This document shows positions 56,528-64,000 of a stretch of DNA of 64,000 nucleotides, piece after piece. A model generated the notes under the pieces. The model was not told the origin of the DNA. It did not search any database and saw nothing but the letters and a program-made list of their open reading frames with translations. The DNA is taken from contig NZ_JAUSNR010000056.1 of the NCBI RefSeq assembly GCF_030656345.1, forward strand, positions 62,001-126,000. Reading direction: 5' to 3'. The translations under genes were made by a program, and so were the position numbers. This stretch comes from Pseudotabrizicola sp. GTDB taxonomy: Bacteria; Pseudomonadota; Alphaproteobacteria; Rhodobacterales; Rhodobacteraceae. Every line of letters starts with the position of its first letter. The first letter of the stretch is position 1.

Positions 56528-57436
56528 TCAGCCATCCTTCCCCGTCCGGGCCCGCGACAGCGCAAGCTGATAGACCTCGCGCCTCGGCACGCCATAGGCA
56601 TCGGCAATCGCCGCAGCTGCATCCTTGATCGACATGCTGTCCATTGCACGGTCAAGCGCCGCTTCGACCGTCCCGGCATCGGCCTGCACTTCTGCCCCGC
56701 GGTCGATCAGCAACACGATTTCGCCCTTCACATCCCGCCCGTCATAGGCTGTCACCAGATCTGCCAGCGTGCCGCGGGTCACTTCTTCAAACCGTTTCGT
56801 CAGTTCCCGGCACACCACCGCCTGTCTCTCTTCCCCGAACACTCGCACACATTCACCTAATGTTTCGATAATGCGTTTCGGACTTTCATACAAAATAACC
56901 GTCGCCTGGGTCCGCACCAGCCCGTCCAGGAACCTGCGCCGCCCCGCCTTGGCCGAGGGCGGGAAGCCCGCGAACAAGAATCGGTCTGACGGCAGGCCCG
57001 ATACGGTCAGCGCGCACAGCACCGCCGATGCGCCGGGGGCGGCCAGCACCGGCAGGTCTTCTGCAATCGCCGCCCGGGCCAGCCCGAATCCGGGGTCAGA
57101 AATCAGCGGGGTTCCCGCTTCTGACGCATAGACCACCGATTTGCCCTCGCTCAGCGCCCGCATCAGCCGGGGCAGGGCCTGCGCCTCATTATGCTCATGA
57201 TAGGGCACGAGGGCCCGGTCTTTCAGCGCCACCCCGTGGATCTCCATCAGGTGGCGCAGACTGCGGGTGTCTTCTGCGGCCAGCACATCTGCCCCGGCCA
57301 GCAGGTCCAGCGCCCGCAGGGTGATATCGCGCGCAGCCCCGATCGGGGTTGCGATGAAATACAGCCCCGGCGGAATCTCGCGTGCGGCGGCCTGATGCCG
57401 GTCAATTTGGACGGAGTTCTCGCTTTCGGCTGTCAT
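56528..57436 (-). CDS. rsmI: 16S rRNA 2'-O-ribose C1402 methyltransferase
   Basis: 302 residues. It methylates C1402 of 16S rRNA. Family motifs are PPGLYFIATPIGAARDITLRAL, AAEDTRSLRHL, PYHEHNEAQ, VVYASEAGTPLISDPG and APGASAVLCAL. The ATG at 57436 is fixed by this N-terminus; the open frame upstream is not conserved. It is divergent from the LpoA-like gene with an 87-base gap and is followed by yraN and gshB. Confidence 0.95.
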   Translation of the reverse strand: MTAESENSVQIDRHQAAAREIPPGLYFIATPIGAARDITLRALDLLAGADVLAAEDTRSLRHLMEIHGVALKDRALVPYHEHNEAQALPRLMRALSEGKSVVYASEAGTPLISDPGFGLARAAIAEDLPVLAAPGASAVLCALTVSGLPSDRFLFAGFPPSAKAGRRRFLDGLVRTQATVILYESPKRIIETLGECVRVFGEERQAVVCRELTKRFEEVTRGTLADLVTAYDGRDVKGEIVLLIDRGAEVQADAGTVEAALDRAMDSMSIKDAAAAIADAYGVPRREVYQLALSRARTGKDG

Positions 57437-57523
57437 CGTGCTGGTCCTGACAAGTTTACTTCGTCGGTCATTGCCCGTAAGTTCAGCCTTCAACGCTGCG
57501 CCGTTCGGGAAGAGGAAGTCCAT

Positions 57524-58696
57524 ATGTTGTCTGTTATACGCCGGGCCCGCAAGTCGCTGGGTCATGCGGCCCTTGCCTTGGCTGCGATGGCCCTTGCCGC
57601 CTGTCAGCCCGCCGGTGGCCCGGGTGGCGCGGTGGTTGATTCGTCAGCTCCGGTGATCGTGGCGCTGCTGGTGCCCTCAGGCTCGGGTCAGGCCAGTGAT
57701 GAGCTGCTGGCGCGCTCCTTGCAGAATGCCGCCCGTCTGGCGATCACCGATCTGGGCACCAACCGGATCGACCTGCGGGTCTACAACACCGCCGGTCAGC
57801 CCGCGACGGCGCAGGCCATGACCACCCGCGCCATTGACGAAGGAGCCAGAATCATCCTCGGCCCGGTCTTCGCGCAAGAGGCGAATGCCGCCGGCGCTGC
57901 GGCACGGGCACGTGGCATCAATGTTCTGGCGTTTTCCAACAACCCCGATATTGCCGGCGGCAATGTCTTCATCCTTGGCCAGACCTTCGGCAACACCGCC
58001 GACCGGCTGGCCGGCTATGCCGTGCGCAATGGCAAAAGCCGGATCATGGTGGTGCATGACCAGAACACTGCCGGCCAGCTGGGCCGCCGGGCGATCGAAC
58101 AGGGCGTGGCCCGGGCCGGCGGCTCGGTGGTCGCGGTCGGGTCTTACGAATTCTCGCAAAACGGCGTGCTGTCTGCCGCACCGCGCATTGCTGCGACCGC
58201 GCGCGACAACAATGCCGACGCGGTATTCCTGACCGCCGATACGGCGGGGGCGCTGCCACTGGTAAGCCAGATTCTGGCCGACAATGGGCTCTCGCCTTCG
58301 GTGACCCAGTTCATCGGACTGACCCGCTGGGACATTCCGCAAGCAACGCTTGGCCTGCCGGGTGTGCAGGGCGGCTGGTTTGCCCTGCCCGATCCGGCGC
58401 GCTATCAGCAGTATCAGAACCGCTATCAAGCCGCCTTCGGCGAGCCGCCGCATCCGATTTCCGGCCTTGCCTATGACGGTATCGCCGCCATCGGGGCCTT
58501 GCTGAAACAGGGCCGCACCACAGACCTGAACGCACAGGCACTGACTCAGGCCGCCGGTTTTGTCGGGGTCAACGGCATCTTCCGCCTGCGCTCTGACGGG
58601 CAGAACGAACGCGGGCTGGCCGTGGCCCAGATCCGCAACAATCAGGTCGTGATCATCGACGCTGCGCCGCGCAGCTTCGGCGGCTTCGGGTCATAA
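57524..58696 (+). CDS. Penicillin-binding protein activator LpoA-like lipoprotein
   Basis: 390 residues. Residues 1-27 are a lipoprotein signal with lipobox LAAC (24-27), so Cys27 is the acylated residue. The rest is a type I periplasmic-binding-protein fold: VIVALLVPSGSGQASDELL, GPVFAQEANAAGAAAR, MVVHDQNTAGQLGRRAIEQG. Homologues of LpoA stimulate PBP1a, but the N-terminal TPR region of E. coli LpoA is absent. It is divergent from rsmI and close upstream of glnD. Confidence 0.85.
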   Translation: MLSVIRRARKSLGHAALALAAMALAACQPAGGPGGAVVDSSAPVIVALLVPSGSGQASDELLARSLQNAARLAITDLGTNRIDLRVYNTAGQPATAQAMTTRAIDEGARIILGPVFAQEANAAGAAARARGINVLAFSNNPDIAGGNVFILGQTFGNTADRLAGYAVRNGKSRIMVVHDQNTAGQLGRRAIEQGVARAGGSVVAVGSYEFSQNGVLSAAPRIAATARDNNADAVFLTADTAGALPLVSQILADNGLSPSVTQFIGLTRWDIPQATLGLPGVQGGWFALPDPARYQQYQNRYQAAFGEPPHPISGLAYDGIAAIGALLKQGRTTDLNAQALTQAAGFVGVNGIFRLRSDGQNERGLAVAQIRNNQVVIIDAAPRSFGGFGS

Positions 58697-58706
58697 GGCC
58701 AGACCC

Positions 58707-61520
58707 GTGGCGCGCACCGCCGCCACCCGATCGCCCCTTGCGGGCGCAGCCCCCGCCTTGGCTGCGCCCGACATGCTTTTGCCACCCGACCAGATCATCG
58801 ACACCGCCGCCTGTCTGGCGGCCATCGCGCAAGAGCTGAAAACCACCAGCCCCGCCGCCCCTGACAGCCGGGAACAGCGCAGCATCGCGGTCCGCCACCT
58901 GGCGCAGGTGCGGGCGCGCGGCAATGCCGCTCTGGCCGAGGCGTTTCTTGCGCGTCCGCGCGACGCCCGCGCGCTGGTGCTGGGCCAGTCGGTGCTGACC
59001 GACGGGCTGGTGCGCATCGTGCTGCACGTGGCCTGCCACTGGCTGCACCCGCTGCCCAACCCCACCGAATCGGAGCGCATCGCCGTGGTCGCCGTCGGCG
59101 GTTATGGTCGGGCCGAGATGGCCCCGGCATCAGATGTCGACCTGCTGTTCCTGACCCCGTGGAAAACCACGCCCTGGGCTGAAAGCGTGGTCGAATCCAT
59201 GCTGTACATGCTGTGGGACCTGAAGCTGAAGGTCGGCCACGCGACCCGTACCGTCAAGGACTGCATCCGTCTGGGGCGCGAGGATATCACCATCCGCACC
59301 GCCCTTCTGGAACATCGCTTTATTGCCGGATACGAGCCGCTGGCGACGGATCTTGGCGACAGGCTCTGGTCCGATCTGTTCCGCAACACCGGCCCGGAAT
59401 TCATCGAGGCCAAACTCGCCGAACGCGCCGAACGCCACAAACGTCAGGGCGGGCAGCGCTATGTGCTGGAACCCAATGTCAAAGAGGGCAAGGGGGGCCT
59501 GCGCGATCTGCAGACCCTGTACTGGATCGGCAAATACCTGCACCGCGTGCCCGCCGCGCGCGAGCTGGTGGCCATCGGCCTGTTCCGCCCCGAAGAATAC
59601 GACACCTTCCGCACCGCCGAGGAATTCCTCTGGGCCGTGCGCTGCCATCTGCACTACATCACCGGCCGCGCCATGGACCAGCTGACCTTCGACCTGCAGG
59701 TCGAGGTTGCCGAACGCATGGGCTACCGCGATGCAAATGGGCGCCGCGCGGTGGAAATCTTCATGCAGGACTACTTCCGCCACGCCACCCGCGTCGGCGA
59801 GCTGACCCGCATCTTCCTCACCGAACTCGAAGCCCGCCACGCCAAGCCCGAGGCCAGCCTGTTCGGCATCTTCAAGCGCAAGAAACGCGTGCGCGACGGC
59901 TACCGGCTGGTGCAGGGCCGCATCGACGTGATCGACGAGGTCGCCTTCCTGACCGACCCGCTGAACCTGCTGCAGATCTTCGAAGAAGCCCTGCGCACAG
60001 GCTACCTGCTGCACCCCAATGTCATGCGGATGATCGCAGCCAACCTGTCGCTGATCGACGACACGGTGCGCGACAACCCCGAAGCGGTGCGCCTGTTCAC
60101 CGACATGCTGCTCAAACACGGCAACCCGGAACGTGCCTTGCGCCGTATGAACGAGTTGGGCGTGCTGGGCGCCTTCATCCCGGAGTTTGAACGCATCGTC
60201 GCGATGATGCAGTTCAACGTCTACCACCATTACACTGTGGACGAACACATCATCCAATGCGTCAGCGTTCTGGCCCAGATCGAACGCGGCGAGCTGATCG
60301 AGGAACTGCCCGTCGCCTCCGGCATCCTCAACGCCGGAATCAACCGCAAGGTGCTGTATGTGGCCCTCTTGCTGCATGATATCGGCAAGGGCCGGCCAGA
60401 GGATCATTCGATCATCGGCGCGCAGATGGCCCGCCGCATCGCCCCCCGCCTTGGGCTGACGCATGACGAAACCGAAACCGTAGAATGGCTGGTGCGCTAT
60501 CATCTGCTGATGTCCGATGTCGCGCAAAAGCGTGACATTGGCGATCCGCGCACGCTGCGCGACTTTGCCAAGGCGGTGAAAACCCGCAAACGGCTGGATC
60601 TGCTGACCGTGCTGACCGTCTGCGACATCCGCGGCGTCGGCCCCGGCACCTGGAACAACTGGAAAGCCATGCTGCTGCGCCGGTTGTATCATGAAACCGC
60701 CGAGGCGCTGGAAAACGGGCTGGAAAACGTCAACCGCACCAAGCGCGAGGCCGAGGGCAAGAAAGCCCTGCGCGAAGCGCTGTCCGATTGGCCGCAAGCC
60801 GATATCCGCGCCGAACTGGCCCGGCACTACGCCCCCTATTGGCAGGGCCTGCCGACAGAGACCCAAGCCGTTTTCGCCCGCCTGCTGCGCGGTCTGGCCG
60901 ATGACGAGATTCGTATCGACCTGCACCCCGAACCCGACCGCGATGCCACCCGCGCTGCCTTTGCGCTGGCCGATCATCCGGGCATCTTCTCACGCCTTGC
61001 AGGTGCCTTGGCGCTGGTGGGGGCCAACGTCGTCGACGCCCGCACCTATACGTCGAAAGACGGCTATGCCACGGCGGTGTTCTGGGTGCAGGACGCCGAC
61101 GGCAAACCCTATGATGAAGCCCGCCTGCCCCGCCTGCGCAGCATGATCGAGAAAACCCTGCGCGGTGAGGTTGTGGCCCGCGACGCCCTGAAAGACCGTG
61201 ACAAGGTGAAAAAGCGCGAAAGCGAATTCCGCTTTCCGACCCATGTCATATTCGACAACGAAGGGTCAGACATCTACACCATCATCGAGGTGGATACCCG
61301 CGACCGCCCCGGCCTGCTGTATGATCTGACCCGCACGCTGGCCAACAACAACATCTATATTGCCAGCGCCGTCATCGCGACCTATGGCGCACAGGTGGTC
61401 GACAGCTTTTACGTCAAGGATATGTTCGGGTTGAAAATGCATTCCAAACCCAAGCAGGACGCACTGGAAAAAAAGCTGCGCCAGGCCATCATCGAAGGCA
61501 GGGAACGGGCAACGCAATGA
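58707..61520 (+). CDS. glnD: Bifunctional uridylyltransferase / uridylyl-removing enzyme (PII regulator)
   Basis: 937 residues. The nucleotidyltransferase motif GGYGRAEMAPASDVDLL is near 132-150, the HD hydrolase motif LLHDIGKGRPEDHS near 555, and two ACT domains lie near 745-820 and 850-930 (FDNEGSDIYTIIEVDTRDRP). It uridylylates PII proteins when glutamine is low and so controls glutamine synthetase. The GTG at 58707 has an AGG upstream; the ATG at 58773 is an alternative start. It overlaps murJ by four bases (ATGA). Confidence 0.95.
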   Translation: MARTAATRSPLAGAAPALAAPDMLLPPDQIIDTAACLAAIAQELKTTSPAAPDSREQRSIAVRHLAQVRARGNAALAEAFLARPRDARALVLGQSVLTDGLVRIVLHVACHWLHPLPNPTESERIAVVAVGGYGRAEMAPASDVDLLFLTPWKTTPWAESVVESMLYMLWDLKLKVGHATRTVKDCIRLGREDITIRTALLEHRFIAGYEPLATDLGDRLWSDLFRNTGPEFIEAKLAERAERHKRQGGQRYVLEPNVKEGKGGLRDLQTLYWIGKYLHRVPAARELVAIGLFRPEEYDTFRTAEEFLWAVRCHLHYITGRAMDQLTFDLQVEVAERMGYRDANGRRAVEIFMQDYFRHATRVGELTRIFLTELEARHAKPEASLFGIFKRKKRVRDGYRLVQGRIDVIDEVAFLTDPLNLLQIFEEALRTGYLLHPNVMRMIAANLSLIDDTVRDNPEAVRLFTDMLLKHGNPERALRRMNELGVLGAFIPEFERIVAMMQFNVYHHYTVDEHIIQCVSVLAQIERGELIEELPVASGILNAGINRKVLYVALLLHDIGKGRPEDHSIIGAQMARRIAPRLGLTHDETETVEWLVRYHLLMSDVAQKRDIGDPRTLRDFAKAVKTRKRLDLLTVLTVCDIRGVGPGTWNNWKAMLLRRLYHETAEALENGLENVNRTKREAEGKKALREALSDWPQADIRAELARHYAPYWQGLPTETQAVFARLLRGLADDEIRIDLHPEPDRDATRAAFALADHPGIFSRLAGALALVGANVVDARTYTSKDGYATAVFWVQDADGKPYDEARLPRLRSMIEKTLRGEVVARDALKDRDKVKKRESEFRFPTHVIFDNEGSDIYTIIEVDTRDRPGLLYDLTRTLANNNIYIASAVIATYGAQVVDSFYVKDMFGLKMHSKPKQDALEKKLRQAIIEGRERATQ

Positions 61521-63064
61521 AACCGATCCGGCTGATCCGCTCGATCATGGTGGTCGGCGGCTGGACGCTGCTGTCACGCGGTGCTGGCTTTGCCCGTGAT
61601 ATCATGATGGCAGCCTATCTGGGTGCCGGCCCGGTGGCAGAGGCGTTTCTGATCGCCTTTTCCCTGCCCAACATGTTCCGCCGCTTCTTTGCCGAAGGCG
61701 CTTTTAACATGGCCTTCGTGCCAATGTTCTCCAAAAAGCTGGAAGGCGGCGAAGATGCCAAGGGCTTTGCCCGCGATGCATTTTCCGGACTGGCGGGGAT
61801 TCTGATCGTGTTCTCATTGCTGGGCACCCTGGCAATGCCCTGGCTGGTCTGGGCCATGGCATCGGGCTTTGCCGGTGACGAACGCTTTGATCTGGCGGTG
61901 CTGTATGGCCGGATCGGGTTTTCCTACATCCTGTTCATCAGCCTTGTGGCGCTGCTGTCCGGCGTGCTGAACGCCTTTGGCCGCTTTACCGAGGCATCTT
62001 TCGTGCCGGTGCTGATGAACCTGATGTTCATTGCCTCAATGCTGCTGGCCGACCGTTTCGGCTGGGATATGGGCCTGACCCTTGCATGGACGGTGCCGCT
62101 GACCGGCGTTGCGCAATTCGCCTTCACATGGTGGTCTGCGGCGCGCATGGGCTTTGCGCTGGTGCCAACATGGCCGAAAATGACGCCAGAGCTGAAACGC
62201 CTGTTCATCATCGCCGCGCCTGCCGTGCTGGCGGGGGGCGTCATCCAGATCAACCTGCTGGTGGGCCGTCAGGTCGCCAGCTTTACCGAAGGCGCGGTGG
62301 CGTGGCTGTCCTATGCCGACCGCCTGTATCAGCTGCCGCTTGGCGTGGTCGGCATTGCCATCGGCACCGTGCTGCTGCCCGATCTGTCGCGCCGCCTGCG
62401 CGCAGGCGATGCGCAGGGCGGGCGGGACAGCTTCAACCGGGGCACAGAATTTGCGCTGGCGCTGACCTTTCCGGCGGCGGTGGCGCTGGTGGTGATTGCC
62501 ATGCCGCTGTGCGCCGTGCTGTTCCAGCGCGGGGCCTTCGGCCCGGATGATACCGCCAATACCGCGATGGCGCTCGCCGCCTACGGGCTGGGCCTGCCCG
62601 CCTTTGTGTTCCAGAAGGTGCTGCAACCGCTGTATTACGCGCGTGAAGATACCAGGCGCCCGTTCCGCTATGCCGTGATCTGCATGATCGTGAACGCGCT
62701 GATCGCCATCGGGCTGATGCCGGTGATCGGCTTTGTCGCGGCGGCGCTGGCCACCACGCTGTCGGCCTGGGTGATGGTCTGGCAGCTGTGGCGCGGCAGT
62801 CGCGGCATGGGGCCAGAGGCGCAGTTTGACCCCCGCTTCCGCGCCCGGTCATGGCGGATACTGCTGGCGTCCTTTGCCATGGGTCTGGTGCTGTTTGGCA
62901 TGATGACCGCCCTTGGCCCGATGCTGGGCACACCCGGGCTGCGCTATCTGGGACTGGCGCTGCTGATCGGCGCAGGCATCGTCAGCTATTTCGCCATCGG
63001 CACCCTGATCGGCGCGTTCCGGCTGTCGGATTTCAGGTCGGCCCTGCGCCGCAAATCGGGCTGA
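61517..63064 (+). CDS. murJ: Lipid II flippase
   Basis: 515 residues with about 14 membrane helices. The MurJ/MviN N-terminus (GGWTLLSRGAGFARDIMMAAYLGAG) and the MOP-fold repeats are plain, as is FFAEGAFNMAFVPMFSKK. It moves lipid II across the inner membrane for peptidoglycan synthesis. The start overlaps glnD (ATGA), and trpS follows after the rhomboid gene, the usual alphaproteobacterial neighbourhood. Confidence 0.95.
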   Translation: MKPIRLIRSIMVVGGWTLLSRGAGFARDIMMAAYLGAGPVAEAFLIAFSLPNMFRRFFAEGAFNMAFVPMFSKKLEGGEDAKGFARDAFSGLAGILIVFSLLGTLAMPWLVWAMASGFAGDERFDLAVLYGRIGFSYILFISLVALLSGVLNAFGRFTEASFVPVLMNLMFIASMLLADRFGWDMGLTLAWTVPLTGVAQFAFTWWSAARMGFALVPTWPKMTPELKRLFIIAAPAVLAGGVIQINLLVGRQVASFTEGAVAWLSYADRLYQLPLGVVGIAIGTVLLPDLSRRLRAGDAQGGRDSFNRGTEFALALTFPAAVALVVIAMPLCAVLFQRGAFGPDDTANTAMALAAYGLGLPAFVFQKVLQPLYYAREDTRRPFRYAVICMIVNALIAIGLMPVIGFVAAALATTLSAWVMVWQLWRGSRGMGPEAQFDPRFRARSWRILLASFAMGLVLFGMMTALGPMLGTPGLRYLGLALLIGAGIVSYFAIGTLIGAFRLSDFRSALRRKSG

Positions 63065-63080
63065 CGAGCTCAAAGCTTAA

Positions 63081-63115
63081 GAGTTCATCAAAGTCAAAAA
63101 CAACCCTTTGAATTC
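63081..63115. terminator. Weak AT-rich hairpin between murJ and the rhomboid gene
   Basis: GAGTTCATCAAAG pairs with CTTTGAATTC (one bulge) around a 12-base A-rich loop. It sits in an AT-rich patch in the convergent gap. The fit to a terminator is only moderate. Confidence 0.35.
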
Positions 63116-63148
63116 ATTGGGTCGGCACCCCCGTAATACAGGTCGAAG

Positions 63149-63835
63149 CTAGCGCTGCCGCACCTTTTCCAACACCCGCCCCCAGCCCCCCGGGCTGACC
63201 ACGAAAGACAGCACAAACCCGGTCGCAAACCCGGTCAGATCGGCTACCCATTCATAGCCCCCCCCGAACAGCAGCCCAAAGATCAGCTGAATGCCCAGCA
63301 GGAACCCGATGAGGGTAAAGGCCCGGTACTTGTTTGCCCCCACCGCCGCCAGATTGACCCACAACAGGAAGGTGAACCCCCCGATCAACCCGTAGACCGC
63401 CGGATACGCTCCGATCAGCGGCGCGCGAACCCCCGGCAGCGCCAGCGTGTAGACCAAGGCCCCCACGATGGCCGAGGCAAAGAAGATCAGCAGCACCGCC
63501 CACCAGCGGAACACCTCGCCCACCATCTTGCCCAAGGCCAGCAAGATGACGACAGCAAAGATCACATGGGTCAGACTGCCATGCACAAAGGGGTAGCTCA
63601 CCAGCCGGTGCCACCCGTCCAGCGGAAACTGCCCGGTCTCCAGCAGATACCGCATCAGGTCTGGCGAAAAGGCCAGCCGCTCCAGCGCCTGCAGGCGCCA
63701 GCCAATCCCCTGCGCCCCGCCGACCAGCCCGGCCCCGGCCGCAGCCAGCACCAGCTCCATCGCGATCATCGGCAGGGCAAGCACCCAGACCACCAGCGGC
63801 AGCGGGTTCAGCGGGGCGGCATTCATGTCTTGCAT
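63149..63835 (-). CDS. Rhomboid family membrane protein, catalytic residues lost
   Basis: 228 residues from the ATG at 63835, preceded by GGAGA; an upstream ATG at 63880 lacks this. Six helices and the family layout are kept (HRLVSYPFVHGSLTH, YGLIGGFTFLLW). The GxSG serine site reads GAYP, with Tyr at the Ser position (about 144). The final helix motif reads ADLTGFATGF, with Asp where His is needed (about 199). The HxxxxHxxxN motif ends in Ala instead of Asn. It is therefore probably a pseudoprotease. It is divergent from trpS. Confidence 0.88.
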   Translation of the reverse strand: MQDMNAAPLNPLPLVVWVLALPMIAMELVLAAAGAGLVGGAQGIGWRLQALERLAFSPDLMRYLLETGQFPLDGWHRLVSYPFVHGSLTHVIFAVVILLALGKMVGEVFRWWAVLLIFFASAIVGALVYTLALPGVRAPLIGAYPAVYGLIGGFTFLLWVNLAAVGANKYRAFTLIGFLLGIQLIFGLLFGGGYEWVADLTGFATGFVLSFVVSPGGWGRVLEKVRQR

Positions 63836-63922
63836 CGGGCTCTCCTGCGGGGCCTGCGCAATTGACGCCCCCTTGCCCATGGATTACGCCAGCCGGGACG
63901 CTTTATCCAGATGGAGACGACC

Positions 63923-64000
63923 ATGTCAGAGCCTTCGGCGGTCCAAACGCCGCAAGCCTTCCCGCCGCGGATCTTTTCGGGCATCCAGCCATCGGGCGGG
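63923..64000 (+). CDS. trpS: Tryptophanyl-tRNA synthetase, N-terminal part (runs off the window)
   Basis: The first 26 residues are visible: a short N-terminal extension (MSEPSAVQTPQAF) and then RIFSGIQPSGG, the start of the class I aaRS ATP-binding region. The ATG at 63923 is preceded by GGAGA. Its position after murJ is typical of the order. The rest lies beyond base 64000. Confidence 0.9.
   Translation, partial: MSEPSAVQTPQAFPPRIFSGIQPSGG

Noticed and set aside
59130..60977. 615-residue ORF opposite glnD
   Set aside because: Antisense shadow of glnD; residues such as long His/Gly/Gln runs are typical of reverse-frame translation.

Overview
The window is chromosomal DNA from a GC-rich alphaproteobacterium, most likely Rhodobacteraceae/Paracoccaceae (Rhodobacter, Tabrizicola or Gemmobacter-like). 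The evidence is the atpHAGDC order, an RpoH2-type heat-shock sigma factor, a GlnD-MurJ-TrpS neighbourhood, the DUF2125, extensin-like, Hint-domain and YcgN families, CtrA-type TTAAC-N5-GTTAAC sites and frequent GTG starts with GTGA/ATGA overlaps. The genes are almost all housekeeping or conserved accessory genes. I see no rRNA, tRNA, CRISPR array, prophage, transposase or plasmid genes.

Layout. 1-11 kb: edge of groES with a perfect CIRCE operator, a TraB/GumN protein, paired palindromic repeats, Mn-dependent pyrophosphatase, a HAD hydrolase, a MaoC hydratase, ribF, a YcgN protein, threonine aldolase, a convergent hydrolase/isomerase pair, prs, a soluble chemoreceptor and an H-type lectin gene. 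10.9-15.8 kb: F1 ATP synthase operon atpHAGDC (minus strand) closed by a strong terminator. 16-20 kb: a methyltransferase, gloB and clpA. 20.4-23.3 kb: a MotA/ExbB-like channel with a long coiled-coil OmpA partner, a putative uncharacterised ion-driven complex. 23.4-28.7 kb: ChaC, DUF2125, extensin-like protein, tyrC, hisC and rpsD. 29-32 kb: a Hint-domain gene under a perfect CtrA-type site, a GlxA-type regulator and a sugar kinase. 32.4-40 kb: an NMT1-type ABC transporter, a very long hairpin, then a small membrane protein, an amidase and a TRAP transporter. 40-44.4 kb: a 2-hydroxyacid dehydrogenase, truA and ycjX-ycjF. 44.5-49.5 kb: an amino-acid ABC transporter lacking its ATPase, a VOC protein, a membrane-anchored MoeB/ThiF-like protein, dut and coaBC. 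49.5-55 kb: ChaN-like gene coupled to rpoH2, cobU with a phosphatase, a GST/YHS fusion and comM with a CtrA-like site. 55-64 kb: gshB, yraN, rsmI, a LpoA-like lipoprotein, glnD, murJ, a catalytically dead rhomboid and the start of trpS.

Themes. Stress and proteostasis genes recur (groES/CIRCE, clpA, rpoH2-chaN, gloB, ChaC, gshB, GST). Cell-envelope functions also recur (murJ, LpoA-like, OmpA/MotA-like pair, extensin-like). Four or five convergent gene junctions carry long palindromes that probably act as bidirectional terminators. The best candidates for undescribed biology are the MotA/OmpA-like pair, the rhomboid pseudoprotease, the CtrA-linked Hint protein, the rpoH2-chaN coupling and the 52-residue membrane protein coupled to the amidase/TRAP operon.
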